Shown here one piece after another: positions 1-8,832 of a stretch of DNA of 64,000 nucleotides. The notes under the pieces are model-generated. The model was not told the origin of the DNA. It saw only the letters and a program-made list of their open reading frames with translations, and did not search any database. The stretch's first letter is position 1. Every line of letters begins with the position of its first letter. The translations under genes were made by a program, and so were the position numbers. The DNA is from Paraburkholderia sp. C35 (GTDB taxonomy: Bacteria; Pseudomonadota; Gammaproteobacteria; Burkholderiales; Burkholderiaceae), in the NCBI RefSeq assembly GCF_003121405.1, contig NZ_QBUY01000005.1, forward strand, positions 155,376 to 219,375. Reading direction: 5' to 3'.

Positions 1-1533
1 CATGAGGGCGGAGAGCCCGCACTGTACGCAGTGCTGGAAGGGAAATTAGAAGCCTTCAAGGTGTTTGATAATGTCGAGCGCACGCTGGGTTGGAGAACGC
101 CCGGAAGTGTGTTCGGTGAACTTCCGCTTGTGTTGAGTTCGCCATTCGTTATCTCTTACCGAGCTGCTTCGCCCTCCCGCGTTGTGCGTGTCGACACGCA
201 ACACTACTATGCAATTGCGGCCTCATGCCGAGAAATCGCAGTAAAAGTAGGCCTCCTCGCCCGAGAGCGCGTCGGAGGGCTGCAGGAAATCGCTGACGAG
301 CCGCCCAGGACTCGGGCGACGATGATCGGCGATCGGCTTGATCCCGCCTGCAGGGCGTTGCAACAGTTCCTGCAACGCAATCAGGTCAGCTTCGAGGTGA
401 CGGCGCCCGACGATTTCGAGAAGCGATCTTCGGAGTCCGGGGAATGTTTTCAAGTAGATGATTTTCCCGTTTTAAAGTTACATGACGGGACTGTTCTCCG
501 GCACCCGTCAACTCGACAGCTCGCTACAGCGCTTGGCTTGCGAACCCAGCCGAGCCTTCGGGACTACGACACCGTAATTATCGGAGGAGGTCCGGCTGGG
601 CTTGCGGCAGCCGTCTATGGTGCATCTGAAGGTCTGCGTACTCTGGTGCTCGAGCGCGAGGCACTAGGTGGGCAGGCGGGTACATCATCGCGGATCGAAA
701 ATTATCTGGGTTTTCCGAATGGCGTATCAGGGGAAGAGCTTGCAAGCCGCGCATTGCAGCAGGCAAAGCGACTTGGTGCAGAGATCGTGGTTGCGCGATC
801 GGTCAGGAAAGTCGAGATTGGCGCTCACTGTCTACACCTCGACGGTGACGACATCATTCAGGCGCGAACAATCATCCTCGCGACAGGCGTCAGCTGGCGA
901 AGGCTCGACATCGAGGGCTGTGACCGATTTGCTGGTAAGGGTATCCATTATGGTGCCTCGCGCGGCGACTCTGGCGGTACGCATGGTCTCGACATTTTCC
1001 TCATCGGCGGTGGCAATTCGGCCGGTCAAGCCGCTTTGAATTTCGCCAATCATGCACGGCACGTAACACTTGTTGTGCGTGGGGATTCGCTTGAGAAAAA
1101 TATGTCCCGCTATCTCGTTGAGCAGATCAAGGCAAAATCCAACATCTCCGTCCAACTCGATTCAGAAGTGACCGCGGTACGGGGAGACTCTCGTCTTTCG
1201 GAGATCTGTTTGCGGGATCGGTCACATGGAGAGGTGAGCTGGAAAGCCTGCGGGGGGCTTTTCGTTTTTATCGGTGCAGATGCGGAGCCCGGTTGGCGAC
1301 CGATAGAGATCGCGCGCGATCAACGTGGGTTCGTACTCACGGGCGACGATGTCGTTAAGGCCGGGCGCTGGTCCGAAACTCGCGACCCTTATCTACTCGA
1401 AACGAGTATCCCGGGCGTATTCGCATGCGGAGATGTACGACTGAGTCCAGTCAAACGCGTCGCCTCTGCCGTTGGAGAAGGCAGTATGGCAATCGCATTC
1501 GTTCACAAATATCTGGAGAGTCGGCGAGGGTGA
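1..1533 (+). CDS. Cyclic-nucleotide-binding domain / thioredoxin-reductase-like FAD oxidoreductase (5' end outside window)
   Basis: The frame is open from base 1, so the gene starts upstream. The first part (GxPALYAVLEGKLEAF, then SVFGELPLV) looks like the C-terminal half of a cNMP-binding/Crp-type sensor domain. A short linker domain follows. Then comes a flavoprotein with the FAD motif GGGPAGLAAA (about residue 185 counted from codon 31) and the NADPH motif GGGNSAGQA (about residue 330). It ends with the FAD-binding GVFACGDVR segment. It belongs to the low-Mr thioredoxin reductase family, but the redox-active CxxC is replaced by GASR in the GKGIHYGASR segment. It therefore probably does not reduce thioredoxin directly. 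The fusion of a sensor domain to a reductase is a recurring architecture in proteobacteria; the electron acceptor is unknown. The frame ends with TGA at 1531-1533. Confidence 0.85.
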   Translation, partial: HEGGEPALYAVLEGKLEAFKVFDNVERTLGWRTPGSVFGELPLVLSSPFVISYRAASPSRVVRVDTQHYYAIAASCREIAVKVGLLARERVGGLQEIADEPPRTRATMIGDRLDPACRALQQFLQRNQVSFEVTAPDDFEKRSSESGECFQVDDFPVLKLHDGTVLRHPSTRQLATALGLRTQPSLRDYDTVIIGGGPAGLAAAVYGASEGLRTLVLEREALGGQAGTSSRIENYLGFPNGVSGEELASRALQQAKRLGAEIVVARSVRKVEIGAHCLHLDGDDIIQARTIILATGVSWRRLDIEGCDRFAGKGIHYGASRGDSGGTHGLDIFLIGGGNSAGQAALNFANHARHVTLVVRGDSLEKNMSRYLVEQIKAKSNISVQLDSEVTAVRGDSRLSEICLRDRSHGEVSWKACGGLFVFIGADAEPGWRPIEIARDQRGFVLTGDDVVKAGRWSETRDPYLLETSIPGVFACGDVRLSPVKRVASAVGEGSMAIAFVHKYLESRRG

Positions 1534-1759
1534 GCGTGCCTTTCTTTGCTTCGAATGACAGCCACTTCGGTCCACCTTGGCGGCTCTTAAGGTTTGTGTA
1601 ACTCGGCGTGATGGCAGTGGTGGGTTCAGTGTCGTACATTTCGTTCTCGACGATGTCCTGCGCATCGAGTTTCCGGGCTCAGGCGCCAGCAGCGAGACGG
1701 TTAGCACCGCACAAGTGGTGTATGTTTGCTTTATCGCACCAACACTTCGAGGACCCTAG

Positions 1760-2635
1760 ATGGATCGTTCCGATTACACACGTGAAGATACGGGCAATCT
1801 CGTGTTGCTAGAGCACGTCAATCTCACCATACCGGACCAGCGTCTCGCGACGGTGTTCTACGTAAGCGCACTCGGGCTGACGCGCGATCCTTATCTGATG
1901 ACGGGCGTGACGAACATGTGGATCAATATCGGTCGCTCGCAGATCCACTTGCCGCACGGCGAGGCCCAGCGATTGCGTGGACATGTCGGGCTGATTGTGG
2001 GCACGCGCGCGGCGCTGATCGAGCGGCTGCGGGCCGCGCAGCCGCTGCTCGTCCACAGCCAGTTCGGGTGGATCGAACGGGACGACCGCGTCGAAGTGAC
2101 GTGTCCATGGGGCAATCGTTACGATTGCCTCGACCCCGATGCGCGTGCGCCAGCTGATCCGTGGTCACGCATCGACGTTGGCATCGCGTATGTTCAACTC
2201 GACGTACCCGTGGGCTGCGCGGCGTCGATTGCTGCGTTCTATGGCGAGATCTTCGCAGCCTCAGCAGACGTGCACGAGCGCAACGGATCGATGCAGGCCG
2301 TGGTGGCAGTCGGTGGGCATCAGCAGCTCATCTACGCGGAAACGCCCACGGCAAGCCGGGAATACGATGGGCATCATATTCAGATTTACGTGGCTAATTT
2401 CTCGGAACCCCATGCACGGCTCGCGGGACGTGGATTGGCGTACGGAGAAGAGCCCCATCAGTTTCGCTTCGCCGATCTCATCGATCCTGTCAGCGGTGCG
2501 CAGTGCTTCAGACTGGAACATGAAGTCAGGAGTTTGCGTCATCCGCTGTATGCGCGACCATTGGTGAACCGGACCCCGCGTCTGACTAACCGGAATTACC
2601 AGTTAGGTGACGAAGCGGTCAAAGGTGTGTTTTGA
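1760..2635 (+). CDS. VOC-superfamily (glyoxalase/extradiol-like) protein
   Basis: A 291-residue protein with two VOC-type modules. The N-terminal one begins LEHVNLTIPDQ and continues FYVSALGLTRDP; the second starts near DVGIAYVQLDV and contains FYGEIFAA. Length and two-module layout fit VOC metalloenzymes or binding proteins (glyoxalase, dioxygenase, bleomycin-resistance-like). The metal-ligand triad cannot be assigned with confidence, so the substrate is unknown. The start ATG at 1760 has GAGGA about 8 bases upstream. It lies alone, 226 bases after the flavoprotein gene. Confidence 0.75.
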   Translation: MDRSDYTREDTGNLVLLEHVNLTIPDQRLATVFYVSALGLTRDPYLMTGVTNMWINIGRSQIHLPHGEAQRLRGHVGLIVGTRAALIERLRAAQPLLVHSQFGWIERDDRVEVTCPWGNRYDCLDPDARAPADPWSRIDVGIAYVQLDVPVGCAASIAAFYGEIFAASADVHERNGSMQAVVAVGGHQQLIYAETPTASREYDGHHIQIYVANFSEPHARLAGRGLAYGEEPHQFRFADLIDPVSGAQCFRLEHEVRSLRHPLYARPLVNRTPRLTNRNYQLGDEAVKGVF

Positions 2636-3509
2636 ATCGCGTCATTCTTTGATCGATCGATCGCGCAAAGCAGAGGGTTGGTGCGGCATTTGTGCGACCA
2701 ATCGGGTCGTATGCAGCATAAGCATTACGTTTTTCATGCCTTCTGTAGGTTCAAACGTCAACGCCACCTTGGCGATCAAAGCGGATCGGATCGATTTGGT
2801 CGCGTACGCCATACATTCCAACTGCATATTGTTTGGCGTAATTCAATTGATCATTTTTTAATATGGATAGCTAAATAAAAATTCGGCGAAAAAGGTCTAA
2901 AAAATAGAAATCATGCAGCACGTATGCGCCAGGTGAAATAAATCGCTCGAACTACAAACCACAAATGGAAGCGATCCCACTATTTAAAATTTCAGCGTCT
3001 TCGTGTATCGTCGCAGGTGCCATCCGACGGCGCGCTGGCGGCGGGTTTTGCCAGCTACGAACGCGCTAAACGCGCGATATTACTGTTGGGAAGTCATGCG
3101 CGATACGGCGCATGACTTTTTCCCATCCGATCCCGTAACGATAGCGGCTAGGGAGCCAGGGCGAGTTCTGATTCGCTGCGGATCAGTTGCTGCTTGATCG
3201 GGTGAGCCGCCAGATTTAATGGACGTTAGGGGCGACCTTCATTTTCGTGCAATTGTCCGGTTAGCGCGATCGCGGCTGCACGGGTCTTTGTGAGGCAGCA
3301 CAATTATTTGTTGTCTTTAAGGTTGCTGTTTGCTATCTGCTTGCCGCATGTTGGGCAATTCGCCTGTCGCCGGCGGATTCAAGGCCTCCTGAGCGCATCG
3401 GACTCACTGGCGAAAGGGCGTGGGACGTGGATCAAGATACCCGGTTGCGGCATGACAGCGCGAGGCAGGATTCTACGCGTATGTGCCGGCGATCGCCTGC
3501 CCAGCAATC
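2636..3509. other. Intergenic stretch, no confident gene
   Basis: About 870 bases with only short open frames of atypical composition. The first 300 bases are A+T-rich compared with the flanks. The only clear signal is a strong hairpin with a T tract at 3091-3121. No recognisable protein remnant was seen. Confidence 0.5.
3091..3121 (+). terminator. Rho-independent terminator
   Basis: Perfect 11-bp arms AAGTCATGCGC (3091-3101) and GCGCATGACTT (3108-3118), six-base loop, followed by a T run. It could end a transcript running in from the left, although the nearest upstream gene ends about 450 bases earlier. Confidence 0.7.
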
Positions 3510-3719
3510 TCACTGGGGCACAAGCGCCTCCAGCTGAGCCTGTGCAGTCTCTTCCGGGTGCAGACGACGATACTCGTCAAATAGTTGGGAGCAGAGTCGC
3601 GCGAGGTCGTCGAGGTACACAGCCTGATCTGCGTGTTCAATTTCACGTGCGTTCAGCACGTCGTCAAGTACGGGGGCGAGGCGACGCAACCGTCGAAAAG
3701 TGTCTAAGTCCAGTTCCAT
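3510..3719 (-). CDS. Small hypothetical protein
   Basis: A 69-residue, acidic, leucine-rich, probably all-helical protein (MELDLDTFRRLRRL..., ending AQAQLEALVPQ). The start at 3719 is chosen over an upstream ATG at 3737 because AGGA lies about 8 bases before it. No family was recognised. Codon use is regular and the protein has no low-complexity character, so it is likely real. There are no partners within 400 bases. Confidence 0.55.
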   Translation of the reverse strand: MELDLDTFRRLRRLAPVLDDVLNAREIEHADQAVYLDDLARLCSQLFDEYRRLHPEETAQAQLEALVPQ

Positions 3720-3737
3720 CTCAGTTCCTGTGATCAC

Positions 3738-4135
3738 GCGAATGCTAGCCCTTCACCGTTACGGCAGGTTTACCGTAGGTCTGGTAACGAGCAACTCCTG
3801 AGGAAACGTGTTCACGTACGACGGGCCTCAAGCATTCGATACGCTAACACGCCGGAAAAACGCACGCCGTTTAGGGCATCGATGGGCGTAGGGCGTCAGA
3901 CCGAATTGAACAGCGGTGGTTCAGAAATTATTCCGCACTGCACCAATTCTTAATCGACAAGATCAACAATCTCCGGCAAACAGTTGCTGCATAACGCCTC
4001 GGAGTATCGGCACAGAACAGGATAGGCCGAATGCTGGCCGATTGCATGGCGAACAGCAAGGCTGTCTTGTGCGTTGCACACAAAAACAATATGTTCAAAA
4101 ACGCAGAAAGGGAATACCCTTAGAAAACTTCCCTA
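3738..4135. other. Intergenic stretch, nothing recognised
   Basis: About 400 bases without a supported gene or repeat. Confidence 0.4.
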
Positions 4136-4666
4136 TTGAGGCGTTTGCTTGTGTCGACTCTTCTGGAACAGGACGGACTGGTAGCAACCTGGTGTCGAAT
4201 CAACGTTGGTGCGGAACACAGTAGCGCTGTTTGTTCTGAGGTGGGTCAACACGGTGAAGTGGTAGCGTTTCCACAACAGTCAGCCCGGCGACAGATCATT
4301 GCGACGGATGTCTACTGTCAGATTACCGAGCAGATCGGTCATATCGCCGGGATGTCGACTGCCGTCATGACGCGGTCGTTCGGTATCCGTGTGCCAGACG
4401 TGGTGTGGATGCTCCCAGAGAAGTGGGAAGGAATTGACCGGGATCTCCCTGTTCCGTTTGCGCCAGATCTCTGTGTGGAAGTGCTTCTGGATCGGCCTAC
4501 GACAGGCATTGCAAACAGAGTGAACGCTTATCTGGAAAGCGGCGCTCGCGAAGTCGCTATCATCAGATCACGCGGTCAGGTGCAGTTTTATGGCACCGAG
4601 GGACAACGGAAGCAATCCATCTTCGACATCTCGCTGTCGCTCGAATCAATCTACTTCGACGCTTGA
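4136..4666 (+). CDS. Uma2-like (DUF820) PD-(D/E)xK nuclease family protein, possibly decayed
   Basis: Residues from about 80 onward match the Uma2 pattern: RVPDVVWM, then PFAPDLCVEVL (the D and E of a PD-(D/E)xK core), then a segment where a K/Y-rich helix is expected (RVNAYLESGAREVAII). The catalytic lysine that normally follows is not obvious. The N-terminal 30 residues do not resemble the family and the start is uncertain. Uma2 proteins usually have 180-200 residues, so length is near normal. It stands alone. It may be a degenerate copy; function unknown. Confidence 0.55.
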   Translation: MRRLLVSTLLEQDGLVATWCRINVGAEHSSAVCSEVGQHGEVVAFPQQSARRQIIATDVYCQITEQIGHIAGMSTAVMTRSFGIRVPDVVWMLPEKWEGIDRDLPVPFAPDLCVEVLLDRPTTGIANRVNAYLESGAREVAIIRSRGQVQFYGTEGQRKQSIFDISLSLESIYFDA

Positions 4667-4993
4667 ACTATCCCGGCCTGAAGGCTAGAGCTTCCCTTGA
4701 AGCGTGGTTTTTGGATGGAACCTTCTGACTCTGCGCTCCCGGCGTAAGCGGTGCAGTCGAACCGCCGATCGCGGCTTACGCGCCTCGCTTGTGGCGTGAC
4801 TCATTCTGGAACGCAACCCGATGGCGACCTGACGCAGGCCGCGGCGAACATTGCCGCTGAAAGTAGCCTGGAGCTTCAGGCAGTGGTGGGCGGGCAGTGC
4901 GTGCCGACGTAGAGCGTCATAATCCCCAGCGGGCGCTACGCAATGCCAGACGGCTTGCGGGCGCGCTGGAACGATATTCGCGACGACTACGAA
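4667..4993. other. Intergenic stretch, nothing recognised
   Basis: About 330 bases between convergent genes. No hairpin with a T tract and no repeat was noticed. Confidence 0.4.
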
Positions 4994-5857
4994 TCATAGC
5001 GACTGCGCTGAAAACGTGTCGCACTGGCGGATATCGCCGCTCGACAAGCCGCGCCGCAGCCAGCGCTGCCGTTGCTCACTTGTTCCGTGCGTAAATGCTT
5101 CGGGCACGACACGCCCCTGCGATTGCCGTTGCAGAAGGTCGTCGCCGATTGCGCCGGCTGCGTTGAGACCCTGTTCGAAATCGCCCGGCTCGATCAGCCT
5201 GGCATTTTGTTGCTTCGCGACGGCAGCCCATACACCGGCAAAACAGTCGGCCTGCAATTCAAGACGCACGGACAACGCGTTGCGCCGTGCGCCAGACATA
5301 CGCGCACGGGCCGCTTCATACTTGTCAGAGATGCCCAGGACGTTCTGCACGTGATGTCCGACCTCGTGCGCGATCACGTACGCTTGTGCGAAATCACCAC
5401 CGGCACCGAAGCGGTCACGCAATTCACGATAGAACGACAAATCGATATACACGGTGCGGTCAGGCGGGCAGTAGAAAGGGCCCATGGCGGACTGACCGGT
5501 ACCGCAAGCAGTTGGCGTTGCGTCGGTGAAGAGCACGAGTTTGGGCGCCGGGTAGTCCTGGTTGAAGCGCGTCCGGAAGATCAGTTGCCAGGTGCGCTCC
5601 GTATTACCGAGCACACGACGTACAAACTGGCTGCCCGGATCTTCGACGGGACGCGCGTTCGTCGGCCCTGGGTGCTGTTGGGCGCTGCCCTGGAGCACCT
5701 GTGCACCATTGATGATGGTGAGTGGATTGATGCCAAAGAAATACGAAGCGGCCAGCGCGATGATGATGGTGCCTATACCGACGCCACCTCCTACCCGCAT
5801 TCCGCCGCCTCGCCGGTCTTCGACGTTCTGACTTTCTGCTTCATCATCAAGGCGCAT
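4994..5857 (-). CDS. Neutral zinc metallopeptidase (YpfJ/KPN_02809 family)
   Basis: A 287-residue protein. It has a short charged N-terminus with a glycine-rich turn, one transmembrane anchor at about residues 27-46 (IGTIIIALAASYFFG), then a soluble domain carrying the zinc motif HEVGHHV at 164-170. A downstream conserved segment LELQADCFAGVWA supplies a further ligand region. These features define the YpfJ/neutral zinc metallopeptidase family, predicted to face the periplasm. The start at 5857 is supported by AGGAGG immediately upstream; an in-frame ATG seven codons earlier is less likely. Full length and intact; substrate unknown. Confidence 0.9.
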   Translation of the reverse strand: MRLDDEAESQNVEDRRGGGMRVGGGVGIGTIIIALAASYFFGINPLTIINGAQVLQGSAQQHPGPTNARPVEDPGSQFVRRVLGNTERTWQLIFRTRFNQDYPAPKLVLFTDATPTACGTGQSAMGPFYCPPDRTVYIDLSFYRELRDRFGAGGDFAQAYVIAHEVGHHVQNVLGISDKYEAARARMSGARRNALSVRLELQADCFAGVWAAVAKQQNARLIEPGDFEQGLNAAGAIGDDLLQRQSQGRVVPEAFTHGTSEQRQRWLRRGLSSGDIRQCDTFSAQSL

Positions 5858-6252
5858 GTTTCCTCCTATGTCTCGCATATTTGCGCGACAACTTGATCCG
5901 TCTCAAACGGATTTTATATGCCGGCGCCGGGCTCACAGGTCGCGGCTTGAGATGAAAGATAGACGCGCACCGGTACAGGTATATCCGACGAACGACGGTC
6001 CCGGGCGGCACACAGTGTCAATCCGGATGTGACGCTTGGGACGATAGCCGTCTCTCCTTTCTGGCAAGGCACTTGGGCCAGATTCAAATGTCGGGGCAAT
6101 TGTCAAAAACTGACCGCCGAGTCGGCTTTGGCAACCAGACACGGAGCATACGGGATGGCGCTGCACTGGCAATTCCGAGCGGCGAGTACGGACTAAACTG
6201 GAAGCGACGTCCTAGTCATATCCATCGAGTAGCAAAGCGTCACCATCCTAAT
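5858..6252. other. Intergenic stretch
   Basis: About 400 bases upstream of the metallopeptidase and downstream of the RES gene. A small hairpin (ATCCGT/ACGGAT, followed by TTTAT) lies near 5896-5915. No gene was recognised. Confidence 0.4.
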
Positions 6253-6726
6253 CTAGGAGTGTCCGACCGACGGCATCCCAAAGAGGCGGTCGTCCCATAC
6301 CACGGGTTGCGGCTCGGTCACGGCAATCCGCGCCGCGTCGGGGTGTGCGGGATTGCCCAGCACGTTGAATTCTGCACGGACGACGCCGGAAGGTACGATC
6401 AGGAGCGCGGTCCGCGACTCGGTCAGCCAGGCGTCGCCGAACTCCCTTGCCGCCTGCAGTGCTGGCGCATCCCATCCCCTAGGCAACGATTCGACCGAAT
6501 GGCGTTCGACGCGAATATCGTCGGGAACCGCTGCTTCAACCCATCCGTGTGTCTTCGGTACCTTGCCGATGCGCGCATGAACAAGAACCTCGAGCATCGC
6601 ACCGGCGAAGGTCGACGCGGCGTAGCTGACCGGTCGCCCCGGGCTATTGAAGCGACCGCCCACCAGCATCGCGCCAGTGCCACTCCAGACCGTGTGTCGA
6701 GTGTCGGCGATTCGAAACAGCTTCAC
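6253..6726 (-). CDS. RES-domain toxin (NAD+ phosphorylase type)
   Basis: A 157-residue RES-domain protein. Arg5 lies in KLFRIA; the GGRFN motif is at residues 23-27, Tyr35 in VSYAA and Glu46 in AMLEVL. Near the C-terminus VPSGVV is followed by NPAHPD. Intact RES toxins degrade NAD+. The start overlaps the stop of the upstream Xre gene by four bases (ATGA), the standard antitoxin-toxin order of this family. All hallmark positions are present, so the toxin looks functional. Confidence 0.9.
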   Translation of the reverse strand: MKLFRIADTRHTVWSGTGAMLVGGRFNSPGRPVSYAASTFAGAMLEVLVHARIGKVPKTHGWVEAAVPDDIRVERHSVESLPRGWDAPALQAAREFGDAWLTESRTALLIVPSGVVRAEFNVLGNPAHPDAARIAVTEPQPVVWDDRLFGMPSVGHS

Positions 6727-7151
6727 GCCGGCAACCCATAAAACAATTTCCAGAGCAGCTCTTCTACCCGGCGCGCGCCGAGCTCGGTCAGCGCAACATC
6801 GAGCGGCGCCCGCCCTTCGAGCTCCGGATGCGGCGTCGACAGGAATTCCCGCGCGTCCTCTTCGTCGTTCCAGACGTAGGCCGTCGTCGCGACGATCCTG
6901 GCCAGCCGCTCAGTCTTTTCCGATTCGTCTGGTGTCAGCCGATCGCGACGTCGCTTATAGGTCGCTTCGGGGATGATGCGGGCAAGTAGCGCACGCCGGG
7001 CGTCGGCCCCCTGCGTCGCATGTTCGACGCCCGCGCGCAGCGCGGACTTGGGCAGGCCGTCGCGGACAAGTGCCTCGAGCTCCGCGAGCGTGTGCGGAAC
7101 CTGCCGCAGTCCCATGACCGCGGCCACTGCTTCAGGCGTAATCAGCGACAT
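6723..7151 (-). CDS. Xre/MbcA/ParS-type antitoxin (DUF2384)
   Basis: A 142-residue protein. The N-terminal half is helical and Xre-like (MSLITPEAVAAVMGL; the central SALRAGVEHAT and ATYKRRRDRLTPDESEKTERLARIV). The C-terminal toxin-binding domain contains EEDAREFLSTPHPELEGRAPLDVALTE, close to the DUF2384 signature with FL..PHPELGG.PLD. It is the first gene of a two-gene operon with the RES toxin and probably represses its own promoter through sites at 7168-7204. Confidence 0.9.
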   Translation of the reverse strand: MSLITPEAVAAVMGLRQVPHTLAELEALVRDGLPKSALRAGVEHATQGADARRALLARIIPEATYKRRRDRLTPDESEKTERLARIVATTAYVWNDEEDAREFLSTPHPELEGRAPLDVALTELGARRVEELLWKLFYGLPA

Positions 7152-7167
7152 GCGACTCCCGATTAAA

Positions 7168-7204
7168 GTATCAGTTGATACCTAATCATAGCGCAATTGA
7201 TACC
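7168..7204 (-). promoter_or_regulatory. Operator-like repeats in the RES/Xre promoter
   Basis: An inverted repeat GTATCA-GT-TGATAC lies at 7168-7181. A second TTGATACC half-site at 7197-7204 lies exactly 22 bases from the TTGATACC at 7175-7182, that is two helical turns. The repeats lie 17-53 bases upstream of the antitoxin start, where an autoregulatory antitoxin would bind. Confidence 0.6.
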
Positions 7205-7352
7205 GACCGCAAACCCATCTTCAATCTAGCGGGCTCCAGCAGGGAGACTGTCGAGGCGGACACCTCGGCCTCGTTCGTGCCTGTGCGAAACGCTCGAGCA
7301 ATTAAGCATCCGCTGGCGACAGGATGCCGCGTCGGGCACGTGGATTAACCAT

Positions 7353-7461
7353 TTATAGTGCATTGCACAAGCCCGTGCGATCGGTAGGTGCGATCTGACG
7401 GTCGTGTTATAGTGCACTGCACAAAGCCCGTCCGATCGGCAAGTTCGATCAGACGACCGCG
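7353..7461 (+). repeat. Two tandem imperfect 54-bp direct repeats
   Basis: TTATAGTGCA starts at 7353 and again at 7407. Each copy continues with TGCACAA, GCCCGTSCGATCGG, then GTYCGATC and an ACG-rich end, so the units are about 54 bp and mostly identical. Each begins with a palindrome-like TATAGTGCAYTGCACAA core. They lie about 100 bases upstream of the small gene at 7563 and could be a doubled promoter/operator. Confidence 0.65.
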
Positions 7462-7562
7462 TCCGGCGCTGCCGGGTTGCGGACAGACATGCCGCTGAAG
7501 GTGAGTCGATACGCCTGTCAGCTACGCCCAGTTTCTGTCTTCACCATCAAGATGAGGTCCCT

Positions 7563-7718
7563 ATGAAATACCTTCCCCGCATCGCCGCGTCTGGCGCACT
7601 CCTGGTCGTCGCTCTCGCTATCGTCACCTTCGCCCAGATCAAGCTCGCGCCGCAATCCGCAGAAAGCAACCCGCTCGCACGGATCGTCCTGAATGTCGAG
7701 TCGCAACTGAACGGCTGA
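7563..7718 (+). CDS. Small membrane-anchored or secreted protein (51 aa)
   Basis: ATG at 7563 is preceded by GAGG at a good distance. The 51-residue product starts MKYLPRIAAS, has one hydrophobic segment (GALLVVALAIVTFA, about residues 11-24) and a short polar tail ending VESQLNG. A strong hairpin terminator follows at 7761-7795, and the doubled repeat lies upstream. Together this reads as a self-contained small transcription unit. No family was recognised. Confidence 0.5.
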   Translation: MKYLPRIAASGALLVVALAIVTFAQIKLAPQSAESNPLARIVLNVESQLNG

Positions 7719-7760
7719 GTGACTCCACCGCTGTATGTAGCCCACGCCCGCAGGCAAAGA

Positions 7761-7795
7761 AAACCCGCCAGGTTCAAAAGAGAACTGGCGGGTTT
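7761..7795 (+). terminator. Hairpin terminator after the small gene
   Basis: Arms AAACCCGCCAG (7761-7771) and CTGGCGGGTTT (7785-7795) form an 11-bp stem, extended internally by GTTC/GAAC. It works as a bidirectional-type terminator with A and T flanks. Confidence 0.75.
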
Positions 7796-8263
7796 GAACT
7801 ACTGATTTCGGATTCAGATAGAGGCAAAGGTAACGGAGTTGTCGCTTGCTCAGGCTCCTCCAGCGACCAGTCAGCCTTCTTGTCCACGGCATCCAACACC
7901 TTGGGCAGGTCACCAATCGTCAATTCAATTCGAGACGCTTCATTGTGGCCTCGTGAGACAAGCAAGCAACATCGGAAACACTCGACAAGAATTCCCCTGA
8001 TGAAAACACCACGACGTGGATTGAGGTCTACGGAAAGCAGGTCACAGGTGAGTATCAGATGGTGAGTCAGGGAACGATGGTTCATATCAACAGAAAAAGC
8101 GCCAAGAAAACCGCGTTTGGATTGAAGTCCGGCGCTGCGACTGACACAGGCAGTTGCGACTGGCAATGATTCCAGGCGCCTCTGTTCTTCCCGGTGGTGC
8201 TAGTAAGCGATCGTTCATCAAGTATGGCCGCTCCTTGAGCGGCGCGAGCAGTTCAAGAACTCG
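7796..8263. other. Unassigned stretch with possible coding traces
   Basis: No complete gene. On the plus strand a short frame near 8030-8169 (IEVYGKQVTGEYQMVSQG) and on the minus strand one near 7800-7930 (RIELTIGDLPKVLDAV) look protein-like but have no start, partner or family. They may be remnants of genes truncated by past insertions. Confidence 0.3.
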
Positions 8264-8832
8264 ATGACCGCCGGGACGACCGCGACCTTTCGCGTCGTCC
8301 TCCAAGGACAAACTCGTGACCTGCCCGTCATCCGCATTCATCAAGACATCCCTAGGTATCGCCTGGAGAATGGGCGCACGGCCTCGGTCCAGGTGGAATA
8401 CCTCGCCAAGAACCCGACCGCACGCGAAGACCTCTTCACTGGCGACCCGGAGATGCTCGATGCACAAGAAGCCCAGCATGCGCTTCTGCTGAGTCTCATG
8501 CCGACAAGTCGGACCTTCGGAAGTTCTTCGAGAAACCCGACAACAAGCAAGTCGATCCGATCCTGCTCGACCACGACGGCTTCGTAGTCAACGGCAACCG
8601 GCGTCTCTCCACTTGGCGCCACCTCTACCACCAGGACAAGGTCAAGTATGGCCATCTCGAATATATCGACGTCGTGGTGCTCCCGCAGGTGGATAGCAAG
8701 GCCATAGACCGCCTCGAAGATTCCCGCGAACCCCAAAACGCGCGCCGGCTGGAACACGATTCGGTTCCAACGGTCGCAATCGCTGCAAGTAATCAGCCAT
8801 TGCGACCGTTAGGATGGCCGATGTACCTTTAA
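8264..8832 (+). pseudogene. ParB/Srx-type N-terminal domain protein, frameshifted and truncated
   Basis: The first frame, from ATG 8264, encodes DLPVIRIHQDIPRYRLENGR and a helical region to about 8497. The homologous continuation is in another frame from about 8500 (ADKSDLRKFFEKPDNKQVDPILL, then GFVVNGNRRLSTWRHLY). The NGNRR motif is typical of ParB-like/sulfiredoxin-fold domains that hydrolyse nucleotide. The frame then runs out at 8832 without the usual long C-terminal part. One frameshift near 8498 plus loss of the 3' end make this a pseudogene. Its original role (partition-like or defence-associated) cannot be told. Confidence 0.65.
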
